Assembly: GCA_034008185.1 (NCBI GenBank)
Contig: CM067082.1
Location: 86,427,684-86,491,683 of the forward strand
Length of the DNA: 64,000 nucleotides
DNA from: Gorsachius magnificus
Taxonomy: Eukaryota; Chordata; Aves; Pelecaniformes; Ardeidae
Reading direction: 5' to 3'
Shown here: positions 9,441-22,716 of the stretch, in pieces
How the letters are laid out: every line of letters begins with the position of its first letter
Position numbering within the stretch: the first letter of the stretch is position 1
Translations under genes and position numbers: made by a program
Notes under the pieces: model-generated
The model's database searches: none
Seen by the model: the letters and a program-made list of their open reading frames with translations, nothing else
Told to the model about the DNA's origin: nothing

Positions 9441-12400
9441 AGATGAATCCTAGCCTAGGCACGGAAAAAGAAAAGGATTTTATTTTGGTTTTGAGGCCTG
9501 GCTTTCAAGTGCTAAATTATTCTTTACTTTTATGGAAGGTACTGCTGCAAATCATTATCAGTGATACACAGTATAGAGTTCTATAAACTTTTTTCCCTCA
9601 GAAAATATACCTGCTGCTGCCAATTACATAAGATATATTTCTTACAGTAAGTGTCAGATTACAGTAAAGTACATACAAGCTCAGGAGTTCAGCCTTGGGA
9701 AAACACATGCATCTTTTTGTATTCATCTGTGAAGGCGTTTTGCTTCCTCAGACAGAAATATAACTGCACATGTAGTAACTGCGGCAAAATAAAAAAACAA
9801 TCATATTGTCTCTTATGAACATACAATCCCGGTTCCCACTCCTGTTCTTACTGACACCTGAACCCAAAGCATTCAGTCGGTTTGGTACTAGGGGCTGCCC
9901 TAATTTCTCACAGAAAGAGCAAGAGAGAAGCCAGGCTAGGGCCGAGGGGTCTTTCATAAGGGACAATATTCACAGGCTCCAGCTAAGTTTTCTGGTTTTG
10001 CGGAGTTGAGCCCCTAAAGAACATCTCTCAAAAATGGGAGTGGACAACTTCTCTGCTGCGCCAGCTGACCCAGAAACTGATAAAGACAGAAAGGCTGTGG
10101 ACCTTAGTTTTTTATTTCAACCCCAAAAGAAAAGGACAGGACATCAAAGCAATACCATGACTACCCAGAGACTTAAGCAGGGAAAGCCGTTTTAGATAAA
10201 CCATTTATTTGAATAAATTTCACCACACACACCATACATTTGGGCCAAAGAAAGAGACTTTTCTAAAGCAACCGCTTCAGTACCACTTTGTCTTCTCAAT
10301 CCCACACACCGAAAGAGAAGCTTTTGGCCTAGGGATCAACCCTACTTGGCCCATCAGGCAACAAGACTGAGAAGAGGGACTGTAACCTGAAGAGCAGGGG
10401 AAGCATAATTTGTATGATCCCCTTTTCAGAGACTACTGACAGATACCTGCTCCCTTCTGAACAGCCGCTGTATCTAGAGACAGGGAGAGCAAATCATATA
10501 TTCAGTCTGGTAAGACTTTGTTTATCGTTCTTGCTCTATACTCACAGAGCTGCTTAAATGTTTTCCAATGCATCAGTCTCCTTTTAGTGAATGCTGATTC
10601 CATAACACTGAAGCATTTTGCAAGAAAATGACAATTGATTATGGTAAAAGAGTTAGTAAGAAGTTACAAAACAAGTTTAGCTTTGATTTGATCATTTTAA
10701 CTTCTAAGTTTGCAGCCAAGCTGCAGTCCCCAGGTATTGGATGCTGGGATGTCTATGGCACAACAGGCTTGGGGGTGCTCAGGGAGGGAAATCTTAAAGT
10801 TTCTGGAAAGATCCAGCTTGAGTTAAGTAGCTGTAGCTCAGTCCTGCACCCAGCCTGGCTGCTGCAGCCCTGCAGCCCTCAGCCTCAGAGGGGCTCACTT
10901 GTCATGTACAGCATCAGATACAAATGAGGGTCATCCATCTGCGCTGTGCCCAAACCGCCATGGTTCCTGGACAGTGTGGAGTCATCCTGGATACATCCAG
11001 GCCAGAACTGCTAAGCCAAGGAAGACCCAAACCACCTACAAGCACAAGCACAGGGGCCGTGCCCTGTGTTGCTGAAGCGCTCGCATCAAAGAGCTGGTAC
11101 AAGACACTTGAGATGTCCCTACATAAAGCCATTTGGGCTGAGCAGGGTTTGGTAGGTCCAGATCTACATCATGCGCAGATGAATATCCTTGGTTTAGTGT
11201 GAGGTTGAACAGTGTTAACGCAGCATAGCACCTCAGCCAAGAAGCTAGATCAGACCGGAGCTCTTCCTGCATCCAGGGGGGTAGGTAATACACAACCCAG
11301 GCAATCCCGGCATGCTTAGCTGACAGTTGGTTCTAATTAATTTAGTAACATATGTGGACATGCAATGTTTCAATCTTAATGTCACAAAGCGTTTCAACAT
11401 TACTGACACACGATGTTTTCAAGTACGCTCAATTACAAGGTTTCTGAAATTAAAGATTTCCTAAATTTCATTGGAGGGTAAAACTTCCTGTTCCAGTTGA
11501 GAATAAAAATACACTTTAAAATGCTCAAATGTCTCGTAGAACAGCTTTTCTTCTTAATACAAACACAGATGTAGTGTGTAGGCCCATACACAAGAAAACA
11601 CTTAAGCACATCTTAACTTCAGTCGCATAAGTAATTCCGTCTTTAGGCATATGCCTAAATCCTTTAACGGCTTCAGCTCAACCAAATCATGGCTGTACAA
11701 TATCTGTACGTACAGAAACACTTGAGCTGCCTGTTGATGTTGCATTTCTGCAACATGATGTTGCAGTTTAACACGTCTCTAGTGCAACCGCTTCTTGAGT
11801 TGTTTCAAAGATGGTTGCCAAAGTGGGTTGTTGATCCATCTTTCAGTCCCAAGACTGACCTTATCTTTGTGCAAATGAGCTGAGTAATTGCTTTTTTAAG
11901 GAAGTGTGCAATGTTTTGAGAAGTAGGTTCAAGTTTGGATTGTAAAACATCACAACTGGCTGGTTTGTTAATGGCGGATGTTCTGGAGGGAGAAAGGAAA
12001 TTGAAAGGGTGAATCATTATCCAGATGAAGTTCAAAAGCAATTCAGAAGTCATTTCATAATCGCAGATGTGTGCCAAATATACCCATCCAGCACAAGCTG
12101 TAGGCTTTGCTTTTTGTGGAGTCTGCAAGTTCTTTGCTCTGCTGTTCCCACTGTAACCTTTTGCAGCGTGGTTCAAAAAAGGAGAAACAGAAGAAGAAAT
12201 TAATGCCTTCTAAGCGCTACACGTACCTGTCTTTCTATAGCACTGTGCTGCATCCACAAAATTACTGTCAATGTGCACAGTGGAATACAAATTCTTTTCC
12301 TTCTGTGCTCATAGTGAGCTCATACTTGGAGTAAAGGTAGAAGTCAGATCAGCTGAGAGGCACTGCATCAGGAGGGCAACTCCAGCACGCACCCACAGCA

Positions 12401-14276
12401 AGGTCCCTGGCTGCTCAGCTAATATTAAAACCCTATGTTACAAAGAACAATAGGTGTGCACGGTATTTCTCTCATGTGTCCAGAAGCTGTGTAAATTCTG
12501 CCAAGGCCATGTAAAGTCCAAGGTAATAACCATGGTCAACAGGTGCCCTCTCCATTTGAGGCTTATCCATGGCTTATCCATCCTTTCCTGCAATTCCACC
12601 TCTGGTTGCGTGCCCCTAACAGATCAACCTCTACAAAGTTCTAGGCTGTGAGCCTGCAAGAAGGCATGCTAGGGCAAAGCTCTGCAGGCAGGTATCTTCT
12701 CCGTGACTCCTTGATCTCTCTCTGGCCCATCTCTCTCCCAGCTGTAATCTTCACAAACTTTTACAGGTATCATAGGAATGGTGCAATCTTTCACTCTTTT
12801 TCTTTCAAGCCATTTTCTTCCGCAACCTTACACTGCATTTGATTTCCTCTCAAAATATCAGTGGTTGGTTGCTGGAGGAGCATTTACTACTTCACCAATA
12901 GATTGGAAACTCATCCGGAAAACAGCAGTGCAAACAAAAGAGGAATTGACCTATCCTTTATATTACACAATCATTTTCTCAGAAAGGCCTCTGGAATTCT
13001 TAATCTTCAGACTTGTAAAAAACTATCGTTTGTTCAACTCATACAAAAAGAAGGGGCTCACTGGCCATGGCTCAGATATCTTTACCTATGTGCCCCTGTT
13101 TGCCTGGGATTCTTCCTGAAACTCTGTAGTCCCTGTGACTGACTTGGATAATTCCTTGGAGATGTGTGTGAAAATGGTACACAAGAAGCATGTTAGCAAG
13201 TGATAAGAAAAGTGGTGGTAATGTTAGGTTGAAGTAGCCGCCAATGTATTTTCAAGTAAGAGCATAAACATACTTCAAAGGCATCCACTGGAATACATGG
13301 ATAGAAATGGGTTCATTCAAAGTCCCGTCCCCTAAAATGGTCCATGACACCATCTTGCCGTCTGATTTCCCACCTCTTGCTTGCAAGTCAGACAGCTAAT
13401 CAATGAACAGAAACAATATCAGAACACCATAAAGAGCAGTTACCAGTTAAGGATAATGAGAAGCAAGAAACCTGAATAAATGGATTCTGAGCAACCAATA
13501 AGCTGAATTTGTTTGCATTATACCACAACAAATCTTCATCAAGAACATGCATTCATAAAAAGCAAAGCTGATTTGTGGACCTCTGAAGGAAAAATCTGGG
13601 GCAAATAGGCAAATTATGACGACTGACTTGTTTAACTTTTCCCATTGGTAGGGCCATTGGCTGACATACTTCCGTTCTGTACCTGCTAACAGTCGGTGTT
13701 CAAATGTAGAATCTATACACCATTATTGCCAACATTTTCTATTGCATTCACTGGTAAATATAATTTTTTATGTCTGTTACTTGAACTACCAATAGCACCT
13801 CTTTGAGAAATGTGGCTCAAAATAAAACATGTGATTTGTGGGCATAAAAATCAGTAAACCCTTGGAATACCTAGAGAGGCCATCATTGCAAGTCTTATCT
13901 AATGAATACTACTTTAAGGTTGTGTTTATTCTCACAAAAAACATCAGCCTTTCATGAAGGTGACTGAAACACACATGCAGAGCTTCAGGAATAACGTAGA
14001 TTATGATCTAAACTCACTGTAGCCATGACATTCTTTAGAATGAACTCCCATCAGAAGTCTTCATCTTCTTCACAGCTCTGAAGGCTAAAAACATTACAGC
14101 TTCTCAAGGCTTTAACCATGCCAAAAAAAGAAGTGCTATCTCACTGTAATAATGTTGTCTTAATTATGTACAATACTTAGCACTAGTTTTACACCAGATG
14201 AGTCATAGTAGAAATTTGTACTTTGCTGTTTGACTAAATCCCACAGCACTTAGAACTCCCTGCAGTGAATGCTTAC
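9441..14276. other. Noncoding stretch, one palindrome, no gene
   Basis: The segment is AT-rich, with a GC-richer island near 10830-11290 that has open frames on both strands and no identity. An 18-base palindrome at 11642-11659 is listed separately. A 39-base stretch at 12484-12522 on + has a good acceptor and donor and an open frame (KLCKFCQGHVKSK), but it is too short to call. The 113-codon frame at 12778-13119 on + has no supporting signal. Confidence 0.35.
11642..11659. repeat. Perfect 18-base palindrome
   Basis: TTTAGGCATATGCCTAAA equals its own reverse complement. Neighbouring 'acacttaagcacatcttaac' resembles an old inverted-repeat element of sauropsids, so the palindrome may be the relic centre or arm of one. 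It includes an NdeI-type CATATG core. No gene adjoins it. Confidence 0.6.
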
Positions 14277-14346
14277 CAGCTTATGCTCGGCTCTTCTCCC
14301 AGGCTGCATCTGCTGGATCCTTTGGTGGAGGCTGGTTTGAAGAGTG
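14277..14346 (-). other. Candidate 70-base exon, possibly 5' UTR
   Basis: On the minus strand the acceptor 'tgctcatcctattgcag' and the donor CTG|gtaagcattc are both strong and bracket 70 bases. Two of three frames are open. One of them would run in frame into the start-codon exon at 4501 if the two were spliced (…ATAAGCTG|GATGTCT), giving tryptophan just before the methionine. It has no ATG in that frame, so it would be a 5' UTR exon from a more distal promoter, or an exon of a noncoding RNA. Transcript data would be needed to accept it. Confidence 0.3.
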
Positions 14347-17300
14347 CTGCAATAGGATGAGCAGACACTGTGGTTGGAAATAAGGGCTCGGAGTCAGTAA
14401 GAACATGCTGGAGAAACGTCTTGAAAGCTGCTCAGGTGTTTATGCTTCTCTAGTCATGTCCATTTTAATTAATTGGGATACTAGAAATCATAGAGCCGGG
14501 TTTCATTCCTTTCTTTTTAAAGGCAGTTTAACTTCTGAGTAGAAAGGTGGTCATTCTTGTAATCTGGTGCTGTTTGTTGTAACAATTAAGATGATGCCAA
14601 AAAGGCAACTGAAACACTTGCAGTCATTTATGGAATCTCTGTTTACTTGCTTTACCTCATCTAATCTTTTACTAATAAAGACAATCCCATGGAAGCAGAC
14701 ACCTATCATTTTATGGAGAATTTTTACCACTGGGTTCTCCAATGAGATAGCATGGTCTGCTGGGCACCTCTTCATTTGTGCAGATTTCTTCTCCTTCCTA
14801 CATTTCAGGGCTTGTTGAGCTCAGTGAAATCCCTGGTAAACACCGGATCTTCCCCCAGGTCCCTCCATGTGCTCATCTCTCGGAGAAAACTGGCTATTCC
14901 TAGATCAGTTGTTACCTTCACAATTCAGCGCTCTCCATCTGAAACATGTGAATAATACCATTTTCAAGCCTTCGTAAATGGGTGTTGGAAACTTCAAAGG
15001 AAAAACACTGTTAGATATATCTTTTAAAGGCATTTATAACGTTCAAGACCAGGTGGACCTGAAGCAGAGTATACTGCGGTCTTCGTTCACAGTCAGCAAG
15101 AGAGGTAGGCTCCAGCCTCAGGTTCTTTGAATATCTGTCTGGAAGACCACATAGGAAATTTAAAGTTAAACACTGTGAAAAATTGTTCCCACCTGCCTCC
15201 CCTTCTTTGCCTAATGGATATGCAGGGTTCCTGAGCACCTGGCTATCACAGATCACTGGGAAGCAGTTGCTTAAGCCTCTCTATGTGGGAACAACAGATA
15301 CCCTACTCATTAAACATCCCTGTAATTAATGTACTGCTATGGTACTTTCCAAGAGACTCCTGATTAATTGAAAGAAGTAAAATACTTCATGTTGAAGTAA
15401 CAGCTGGTTATGATACTTACCAGTATCAGCTGATAGTCCAGAGACATACACTTCACCAGGAAGCTTTCACTCCTACACATTGTTTAAATAGAAGCTGGTT
15501 TTTGCAAACTTAGTACCTCTAAACTGAAGCTTGTTACATTTGGCTACTAGGGTTCTTCTAGTTAACAGCCAGTGTTTCTCAAAGTGCAATGCCTGTCTTC
15601 TGAAAAGCTTTACCCAGAAGAAAACATGAGGAGCGATGTGCGTGCCACACTATTGTGTGGTGCAAAGAGAATGCATCCAAGTGAAAGGACAAACAAACTA
15701 TTCTGCTCACGAAATCATTTCATTTCCATTTTAGCCAGGAATGCACTAAATAATGCATCATTCCTTGGATACTCAAAAGGTCACCTTTTGGTCTACGAGC
15801 AGCTGCAGCAGCTGTGTTCCCCCGAGACCCTGCTGTGAGCACAGAACAAAGCGTGAGAGCTGATGACAAGCTCAGGGGATGCATGTATGGGACAGGCTTC
15901 TGGAGGCCTCCCAGCAGCTCCAGTTGAGAACCACTGCCAAATTTCCTTTCTCTCATTTTTTACTTCAACCCCAGATAGCCTCCTTCTTTCCCCTCCCCTT
16001 GCTAAGTAAATTAGTCATATGTAAATTACGAGAAAATAAACAGCCAACTCAGATTTTGACACCATGCAGGGACAAGTATCCATGGAGATTAGGGACCTCC
16101 TATTCATCATTGATTTCCCATCATATTTGACACAAAGGTACAACAAAGTGAATAAAATAACCCCCTAGGAAGGCGCACTCTGCGAGGCCAAGTTCACCTT
16201 AGAGGCTGCCGAGTCTCTTATTCCCAAACGATAATGCAAGTGAGCTAATTCTGTGACAAAAATACATAAGTGGTAGAAGCATCTGACCCACAGCTTGTCT
16301 AGATATATCTCTGATATCTGAGACTTTTATCCAGTGGAGCTAAATGAAAGAAATTGATTGCTTCTTAAATATTTTCTCATTATCAGGAACCCTTATATGA
16401 GTTTTGCAGCTAAGGATCCATTCAGCTTTCTAGACCATTTGTTATAATACACAGACCTTAGTTTGGAGGGAGGGAGTGCAAAGGGGAAAGAAAATTGCCC
16501 TGGATTATTGTCTAGTTCAGAATCTCTTCCCAGAGGGTTGGGGTGATACAGAGGAAATGTCCCGACCAGACCTGGCTTTGACGGGATGGTGGGTGAAGCA
16601 ATGTGCTGTTCTTGTAGGATTTCCTTAGTGATCTTTTCCACAGACCTAATCCTGTTCCATTTCCTGAACACCTAAATCAAAACTGACTACAACCAGAATA
16701 GCTTTTGTTTCAAATTAAATCAAACAAGCAAGGAGAGAAACAACAACTACACGAGAGAAAAACAAGCGTGTAACTCACTGTAAGGGCCATCTTGCATTGA
16801 TGCATAGCAATCCCTTCTAGACAACAGCCTGGGGAACACTTTATTTTTAAAGGCCCAGCACACAATAACAGAATCATAGTAGACATTCATCTAACGATAT
16901 GCACCACTCACATCTTTCCTTACCCAGAAAAACACATGGACCTTAAAAAGAGATGGGGGAAAAAAACTTAATGTGCAAGCACTGAATTAAATACAATGCA
17001 AAAAAATTCGAGTGCATATGTATTCCTTAGCCCATCCAGAGGGGCTTTCATCTCCTTCAGTCACTCACACATCAAGATTGCAGCAGACGTCCATGAAACC
17101 CTCCTGAGCTCCGGGATTCCCATCTCTGTTTCAGGGTGACGTAGGATTCATTAGCTCCAGCTGCTGCTGTTAGCTTTTCCCCACTGCAGTGGCTCAGTGT
17201 CACTGCCAGCCAGCACAAAAGCCTGCCCAAAAGCACATGCCATGTGGCAAGGCTCTGCAGTTCAGCAGGCTGCCAGCCCCGGAGCCACAGTGGGCACAGC

Positions 17301-18901
17301 AAGGTGGCAGATAGCAAAGGACAGAAAAGAGAGCAAGGGGGGGATGGGTCCATAGGGTTCTTGAAATGAATTGGCAGGCAAACTTTAAAATTTGCACTTT
17401 AAAAAATGAAAAACAGAATATTGCAGAGTAACCAATTTTGCCATAAACTGTTCTTTACAACAAGATGGAGGTAGTGGCAGTGAAAACCAGAAAGGCTCTG
17501 CAGCCGTGATCAAACTTAAACCTTTTGCTTGCTCATGCACCCGTCTGGGGTCCTGTAACCCTGAGGGCCCTGAAGAGCATGTACTGCCAGTCAGGAGAAA
17601 GCCCCATACACTTCTGACAGCAGCTGCCTTAAACGTCTTCCAGCCATGTTGCCATCAGGTACAGGTGATTACTGGAATTCAGTCTGCATCAGCGTTACAG
17701 CATATACTGGACCCATCCTTCGGCAGATACTCCAAATGGGGCCAGGATGCAGCTGGCATTACTTAGCTCATCTAGCCAAGCCCATGTCTGCACTGGCCTG
17801 CATGAAAGAAAATAAAGAAAAGCAAGTCTGTTATCAGTAGGCTTAAATTTGTTCAGCAGGAGCATGCACCTCCTTTGCAAAACATCTATGAGCTTGAAAA
17901 CTATAAAAGGCTAAAGACACAGACCAATCACACACCATTTATTTAAAACGTGTGATCCCAGAAAAGCTGAGGGATGTTTCTAGCTAGGAACCCAGGCCAG
18001 AAAATGATGGCAGCCCGCTGGCTGGCTGACAATCCAAGGTTTAGTATGTGACCAACAACCAGTTAAACAAGTGCTTTTCCTGATAGCAGAAGAAGCACAC
18101 AGCATTTGGACTCCAGATGTAACCTTGTCTTCCTGTGCTAGAAAGCCACGTGCCTTTGGGCTTCCTTCATGTGATTTTTGGAGTCTTTCATGCATCCTCA
18201 ATTTGCCAAAGGTCTTGACATCACTACCACTATCCTAAGTCATATTCTTTCCTTGGGCTGCTTCTAAAACAGACAGCCTCTCTCCACTGACCATACAGGC
18301 AGCCTGGTGAGAGGAGTCTTCCAGTGCAGACTCCTGCACAAGGTAGTTAAAGTCAAGCCACTTCAATATTGCTCCTGCCACCCACCCTTCCATCCTCGTT
18401 CTTCCCTCCCTGGCTAATGAGACAATTTTTTTTGGCAAAGCAAACCATACCCGACACATAAAAACAACTGCCAGACTGGAGCAAGAGCGCGTCTGCGCTC
18501 CCAAATCAGTGAGAACAAATTAACCATTTCCCAGGTTCACATTGAAGCAAGACCAAGAGAGCACCGGTGTCCTCCATCCCATCTCCCGGCCACCACAGTC
18601 AGGAGAGCCCAGCCCAGCAGCTGGACTGGAGTCCCCCAGCACAGCAGCAAAACATCACGCTGCGCATGCTATCTGCTGGCCTATTAAAGCACAGACATGG
18701 CATTTTTTTTTCTCGTAAGCATATTTTCAGAGCTATCCCCTTTGACATATGTACTTAACAGGCTACAATCCAGTTAACATGTGTGTACGCTCACTGGCAC
18801 ACACACAGAGCTGATTACATACAGCTTTCCTTATAGTTCTGATAAACTGGATAATTTATGGAGGCTGGCAAAGTTTGAGTGTTTTTCCATTCCCTCTGCA
18901 G
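14347..18901. other. Noncoding stretch, weak exon candidate only
   Basis: A + strand acceptor ending 'cttcctacatttcag' at 14807-14808 is followed by a 48-codon frame to a stop at 14955, but no partner exon is visible. A minus-strand gtaagt donor at about 15418 lacks a good acceptor. The remainder, including frames near 16393-16671 and 17072-17397, shows no domain or splice support. Confidence 0.3.
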
Positions 18902-19012
18902 AAGAGAGGCAATGTGATTGTTGCTGTGGTGATCCTTCTCTTAATATTTTTAGGCATGATCTGGCTTAAAGTCATGACTGGCTCTGGAAAGGATTATTCT
19001 ATTAAGGCATAA
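18902..19012 (+). CDS. Candidate last exon with membrane helix
   Basis: A strong acceptor ('ttttccattccctctgcag') is followed in phase 0 by 36 codons and a stop. The peptide begins KRGNVIVAVVILLLIFLGMI, a textbook-length hydrophobic segment. It continues WLKVMTGSGKDYSIKA, a short polar tail with lysines next to the helix as in type I membrane proteins. It would be the C-terminal exon of a membrane protein. No upstream phase-0 partner exon was found, and T-rich DNA can encode hydrophobic residues by chance. The conflicting minus-strand candidate at 19236-19344 lies in what would be its 3' UTR. Confidence 0.25.
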   Translation, partial: KRGNVIVAVVILLLIFLGMIWLKVMTGSGKDYSIKA

Positions 19013-19235
19013 TATTAAAACATTGGCGAAGAGCCTTTTATTTTCCACGTTAAATGATATATTTGTATCTATTCCTTGAAATTCACATTTACAGATGAAA
19101 CCATGTAGATATTCCTTTATCATAAACAGGGTTGGTTTTGGCCTTTATTTTGTAACCCCTGTTCTCCTTCGTCCCCTTGGGATGCACAGTCAGAACCTCT
19201 GCTCGCTTGGGTTCCGTTTTCAGGAGGGTACTTAC

Positions 19236-19344
19236 TTGCTGAGAAACATCAACGCTGACGTTAAAAGCAGTTGCATGTGTAATCCCCCAGGCATGGGGTT
19301 TGAAAAAGCTACCTCCTTCCCTGTTAGTGAGGTTAATGACTGCT
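19236..19344 (-). CDS. Candidate internal exon, extracellular-like
   Basis: The minus strand has a strong acceptor ('gccttgctccccttctgcag') and a strong donor CAGCAA|gtaagt enclosing 109 bases. One frame is open throughout and begins AVINLTNREGGSFFKPHAWG, continuing with THATAFNVSVDVSQQ. It contains two N-glycosylation sequons (NLT and NVS). The entry phase is 2 and the exit phase is 0. The frame stays open past the donor, which weakens the call slightly. No neighbouring exon fits by phase, and I do not recognise the sequence. Confidence 0.25.
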
Positions 19345-22300
19345 CTGCAGAAGGGGAGCAAGGCGATTTCAATTTTTTTCCCCTTCATTCCTGAGGTTGC
19401 AGAGCCAGCATTCCTCTCTCTGCAGAGAGGACAGCAAATGTCAGCTCTCTACCTTCGTTTATACCTTGATCAATGAAGCTGTTGGCACAGAAAACTGTTA
19501 TGCACAGTAAGAAAAGAAGTACAAAACTTTTCTTACTGATGGAAATGGCCAATGGCAAGTTATTCCCATTTGCAGCCTGGGCTGTAGACACATCCTTGCA
19601 TGGCTCTACCAAAGTAAGGGTGGTAGCACCACCACCACCAATCCCCCAAACCTATAGCTCTGGCATTGCGTGGCAGTAGTGCATAGCACGTGAGGAGGTG
19701 CTGATGCGGGGTGGAGGTCCAGCCCTCAAGCATCCTGCACTTGTCTCCTTTCCCTTCACTCTGAACAGCAAACCACAGTGTCCTGGGAACGGTTGTGTTT
19801 TTAAAGCTACAAAACTACTTTCATTAGACTGCTTTCCCATAATCTGCTTCACATTGAGATGTCCCATGGGATTAATCACAGAAAAGGATACCGTGCAGTA
19901 CAGATGTTATTTTCATCTAAACTGGGCCAATGGAAATCTGTCCTCTCATTTAGTCATGATTTTCTGAAAATGATTGTTTGAGATGAAATTTTGTTTGTCT
20001 AGTTTAAAATCCAGGATTAATCGTTCTGGAAAGCTGACAATTCTGTTTCTCCATTTTGTATCTCCTACGGGTGTTTTCCAGCATTTAAAACAATTTCCAG
20101 ATTATTATTGCTTCAGGTGGGAATGAACAGGGGGCTTGTTTATTTTCCATTCAGGCAAATAAAAAGTGACATCCCAAATGATTTTATAATTTCCATTATT
20201 GCAACCAAATGTGTTTGGTATATCTGAATAAACCAGATTCAGATATTTGTTCTTCAGATGCACTAACAGAATCTACTGCAAAACTTTTCTTTTACAATGG
20301 GATTGCAAATATAGGTGCTATGAAACTATATATTTTCTTAATTTTAATAAGAAAAACCTCCTAGAATCATAAGCAGAGAAACTGCTTAACAGATATGCGT
20401 TGTATATATTTATTTACTCACAGACACACACACACACAAATTACTATGAACTGTGTTAAACACAATGACAGAATACCATAGCATGGATGTGCCTGTGTCT
20501 TTTGTTTCTCACTGCTTCTCTAGAAATTTCGAGATTTTTAAGATTTCATCTGCAAGTTTTCAGTGAGTGCTAGAAACTCATGCCTTCCAAAAAAGCAATA
20601 CAATCCTCCATGGTCTTAACGCTGTCTGGATAGACGCTGGTAGATTCAGCAGACTATGTCAGAGGTGCAAAAAGAAGCTGATAGAATTAGGACATGGCTT
20701 CCTACCACCTCTCCAGCCCTTTCCCACCCCTCAACAGCCTGGTGAGGGCATTTGGACCCTGCCTTCCCACTGATCCCCTGAGGCAATGCATTGGACACTG
20801 ACAACACATGCTATGTGGCTAGACTGTACCCTGCAGGATATTTTGGGGATGCCCTGGATCCTACACAGTGGCTGAACAGGGACACTGTGCTTGCGCTCAT
20901 CTGTGCCATGCCAGCCGGCCTGCCGCAGCTGCAGCCGGCATCTCGCTGCTCCACACCAATTCCCTCACCACCGTGGAGGGCACAAACCCAGCTTGCAATC
21001 TTAATCGTGCACTGGTGTGGGGAGGGCAGCATTTGACAGCTGGTTTGCTTTCACCTTGGCCCTTTGCACGCTCTGTGTCCCATACCGCAATGCCACCACT
21101 ACCAGAGTAGTCTGTGGGCATGCATTTATGCATATCGTGTACGTGTGTATTCTTGCCCACACTATGCCTTAGAAATGACAGAATTCTGCAAAGAAAGGAA
21201 GTGATGGCCCTGGGAGCTGGGAAAAAGCATGCAAGGTCAGCAGAGCTTCTTTTCTGGGTCGTTTTTAAGAAAGTCAGCTTTCAAATCTGCAGACCCACTG
21301 CAATTTAAACCCCGACCCATTGTAGGAGAAATAAAACCAAAGCAAAGCAGACTCTGTTGGACGGAGCCCAGCCTGCCTAGAGCTCCTTTGACACCTCTCA
21401 TTAGCCGTAAATGCTAGGTCTCTTTTCCCATGCTCAGCTGAAGGTGCTGGATTTTAGCTCACTTCCCCTTAAGCGTGCACCAAGCCTGACCTAACTTCAG
21501 CTTCATGGGACCAGACTGAACCTTCAAAGTCCTGCTCTGTGACACTCAGCTCCATTTCCATGCAGACTCTCCACATTAAGGCAACCTTCAACACATCCAA
21601 GCAATTAGAAGATTTCCTACTGCTGTAAGGCAGCCTTATTGTGAGTGCATATCATAACATAGCTTTTCACGTGTTATTCCACACCCAGATTGCTGCCTTT
21701 GTTGCAGGGGGCTGAGCTACAGCTCCTGTGGGAGCTATGAATGGTGCCTTTGCAAGCAGAATTTAGGTTTCTGTGCTATTTCTGAAGCTCTGCAATTCAC
21801 TTCCTGCCTTGCACGCGGACTGGGGTTTTGCTTAGATGCAAAGCTCAGATTGAGCTGTCAGTCACAATATCCTTCTCTTTTTCCTGTTTTAGAAAAGGGA
21901 TTTATATCTGTAAAGGATGCACTCAGCTCAAAACCCTGTAGCCTTAACTACATTGGCTCTGGAGTGAAATATCAGAGAGATGAAGGCGTATGACAGAATT
22001 AAGTCTGTGCTATAAAGCAAGCCTAACTTATGTCCAAATCCCAGCCTTGCTGAAGTACAAACAGTAGTCTCCTTCAGCCATATTGGACTTGGAATCAAAT
22101 CCCCACAGAGCTTGATAAGAAGTTGTCCAGGTAAAAACAAACTTAATTTTTTAACAGCATATTTCCTAGCAATTTCAATGATTCCTGATGACAGTTTAGT
22201 TTGAAGGACTACATTCTCAGAAAATAACTCATGACCCAATTCTGAAGTCAAGACTACAGTTCACAAATCATTTTCCCCATACATCCCTCAACAATTTTGG

Positions 22301-22690
22301 AGAGAAAGGATGCTAAAAGGCAGCCATGGTAAACACAAAAGAGACAAAACCAGTTGGCCAGATATTTAAATCAGATAAACTCCAGTTAGTAATAAATACA
22401 GATTTTCAGCAGCAGTTTTTTGCAAACCCATAGAGGGGAGCTTAGTAACTCCTAAGTCAAGGCAGGTAAGAAGATGGAGAGCCTTAACTAGTTACTGCCT
22501 TACCACACACCCCCTGCTCACCCCCACCCCATGTGAAATGCAGACAGAAGGTACCTCACAGATAAAACCACACTGAATGCCTTCAGTTCTGACTGCATTC
22601 CTCCTTCCTTCCCCACTACCAAAAGGTATTAAATGTTTATGCATCTTTAGTCAGATCAGTATCATAAAAGACAGAGAGTGCTCAATTTTC
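19345..22690. other. Noncoding stretch, no gene supported
   Basis: The part from about 19980 to 20300 is AT-rich, low in CpG and even in texture, which makes me suspect a conserved noncoding element; this needs alignment. A GC-richer pocket at 20870-21110 has overlapping frames on both strands with no identity. A 56-base + strand stretch at 22410-22465 has a usable acceptor and a CAG|gtaaga donor, with an open frame. Confidence 0.3.
20424..20437 (+). repeat. (AC)n microsatellite
   Basis: A short run of about seven AC dinucleotides follows 'ctcacag'. It is a simple tract with no other structure. Confidence 0.8.
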
Positions 22691-22716
22691 GGGGGGGAGG
22701 GAGGGGAAAGGAGGGG
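22691..22716 (+). other. Potential G-quadruplex tract
   Basis: Runs of seven, three, four and four guanines with loops of one, one and about six bases meet the four-run pattern. The tract stands out in AT-rich surroundings and has no adjacent promoter features. Confidence 0.5.

Noticed and set aside
12778..13119. 113-codon + frame
   Set aside because: A second long frame is open in the same stretch, and neither shows codon bias or a known domain.
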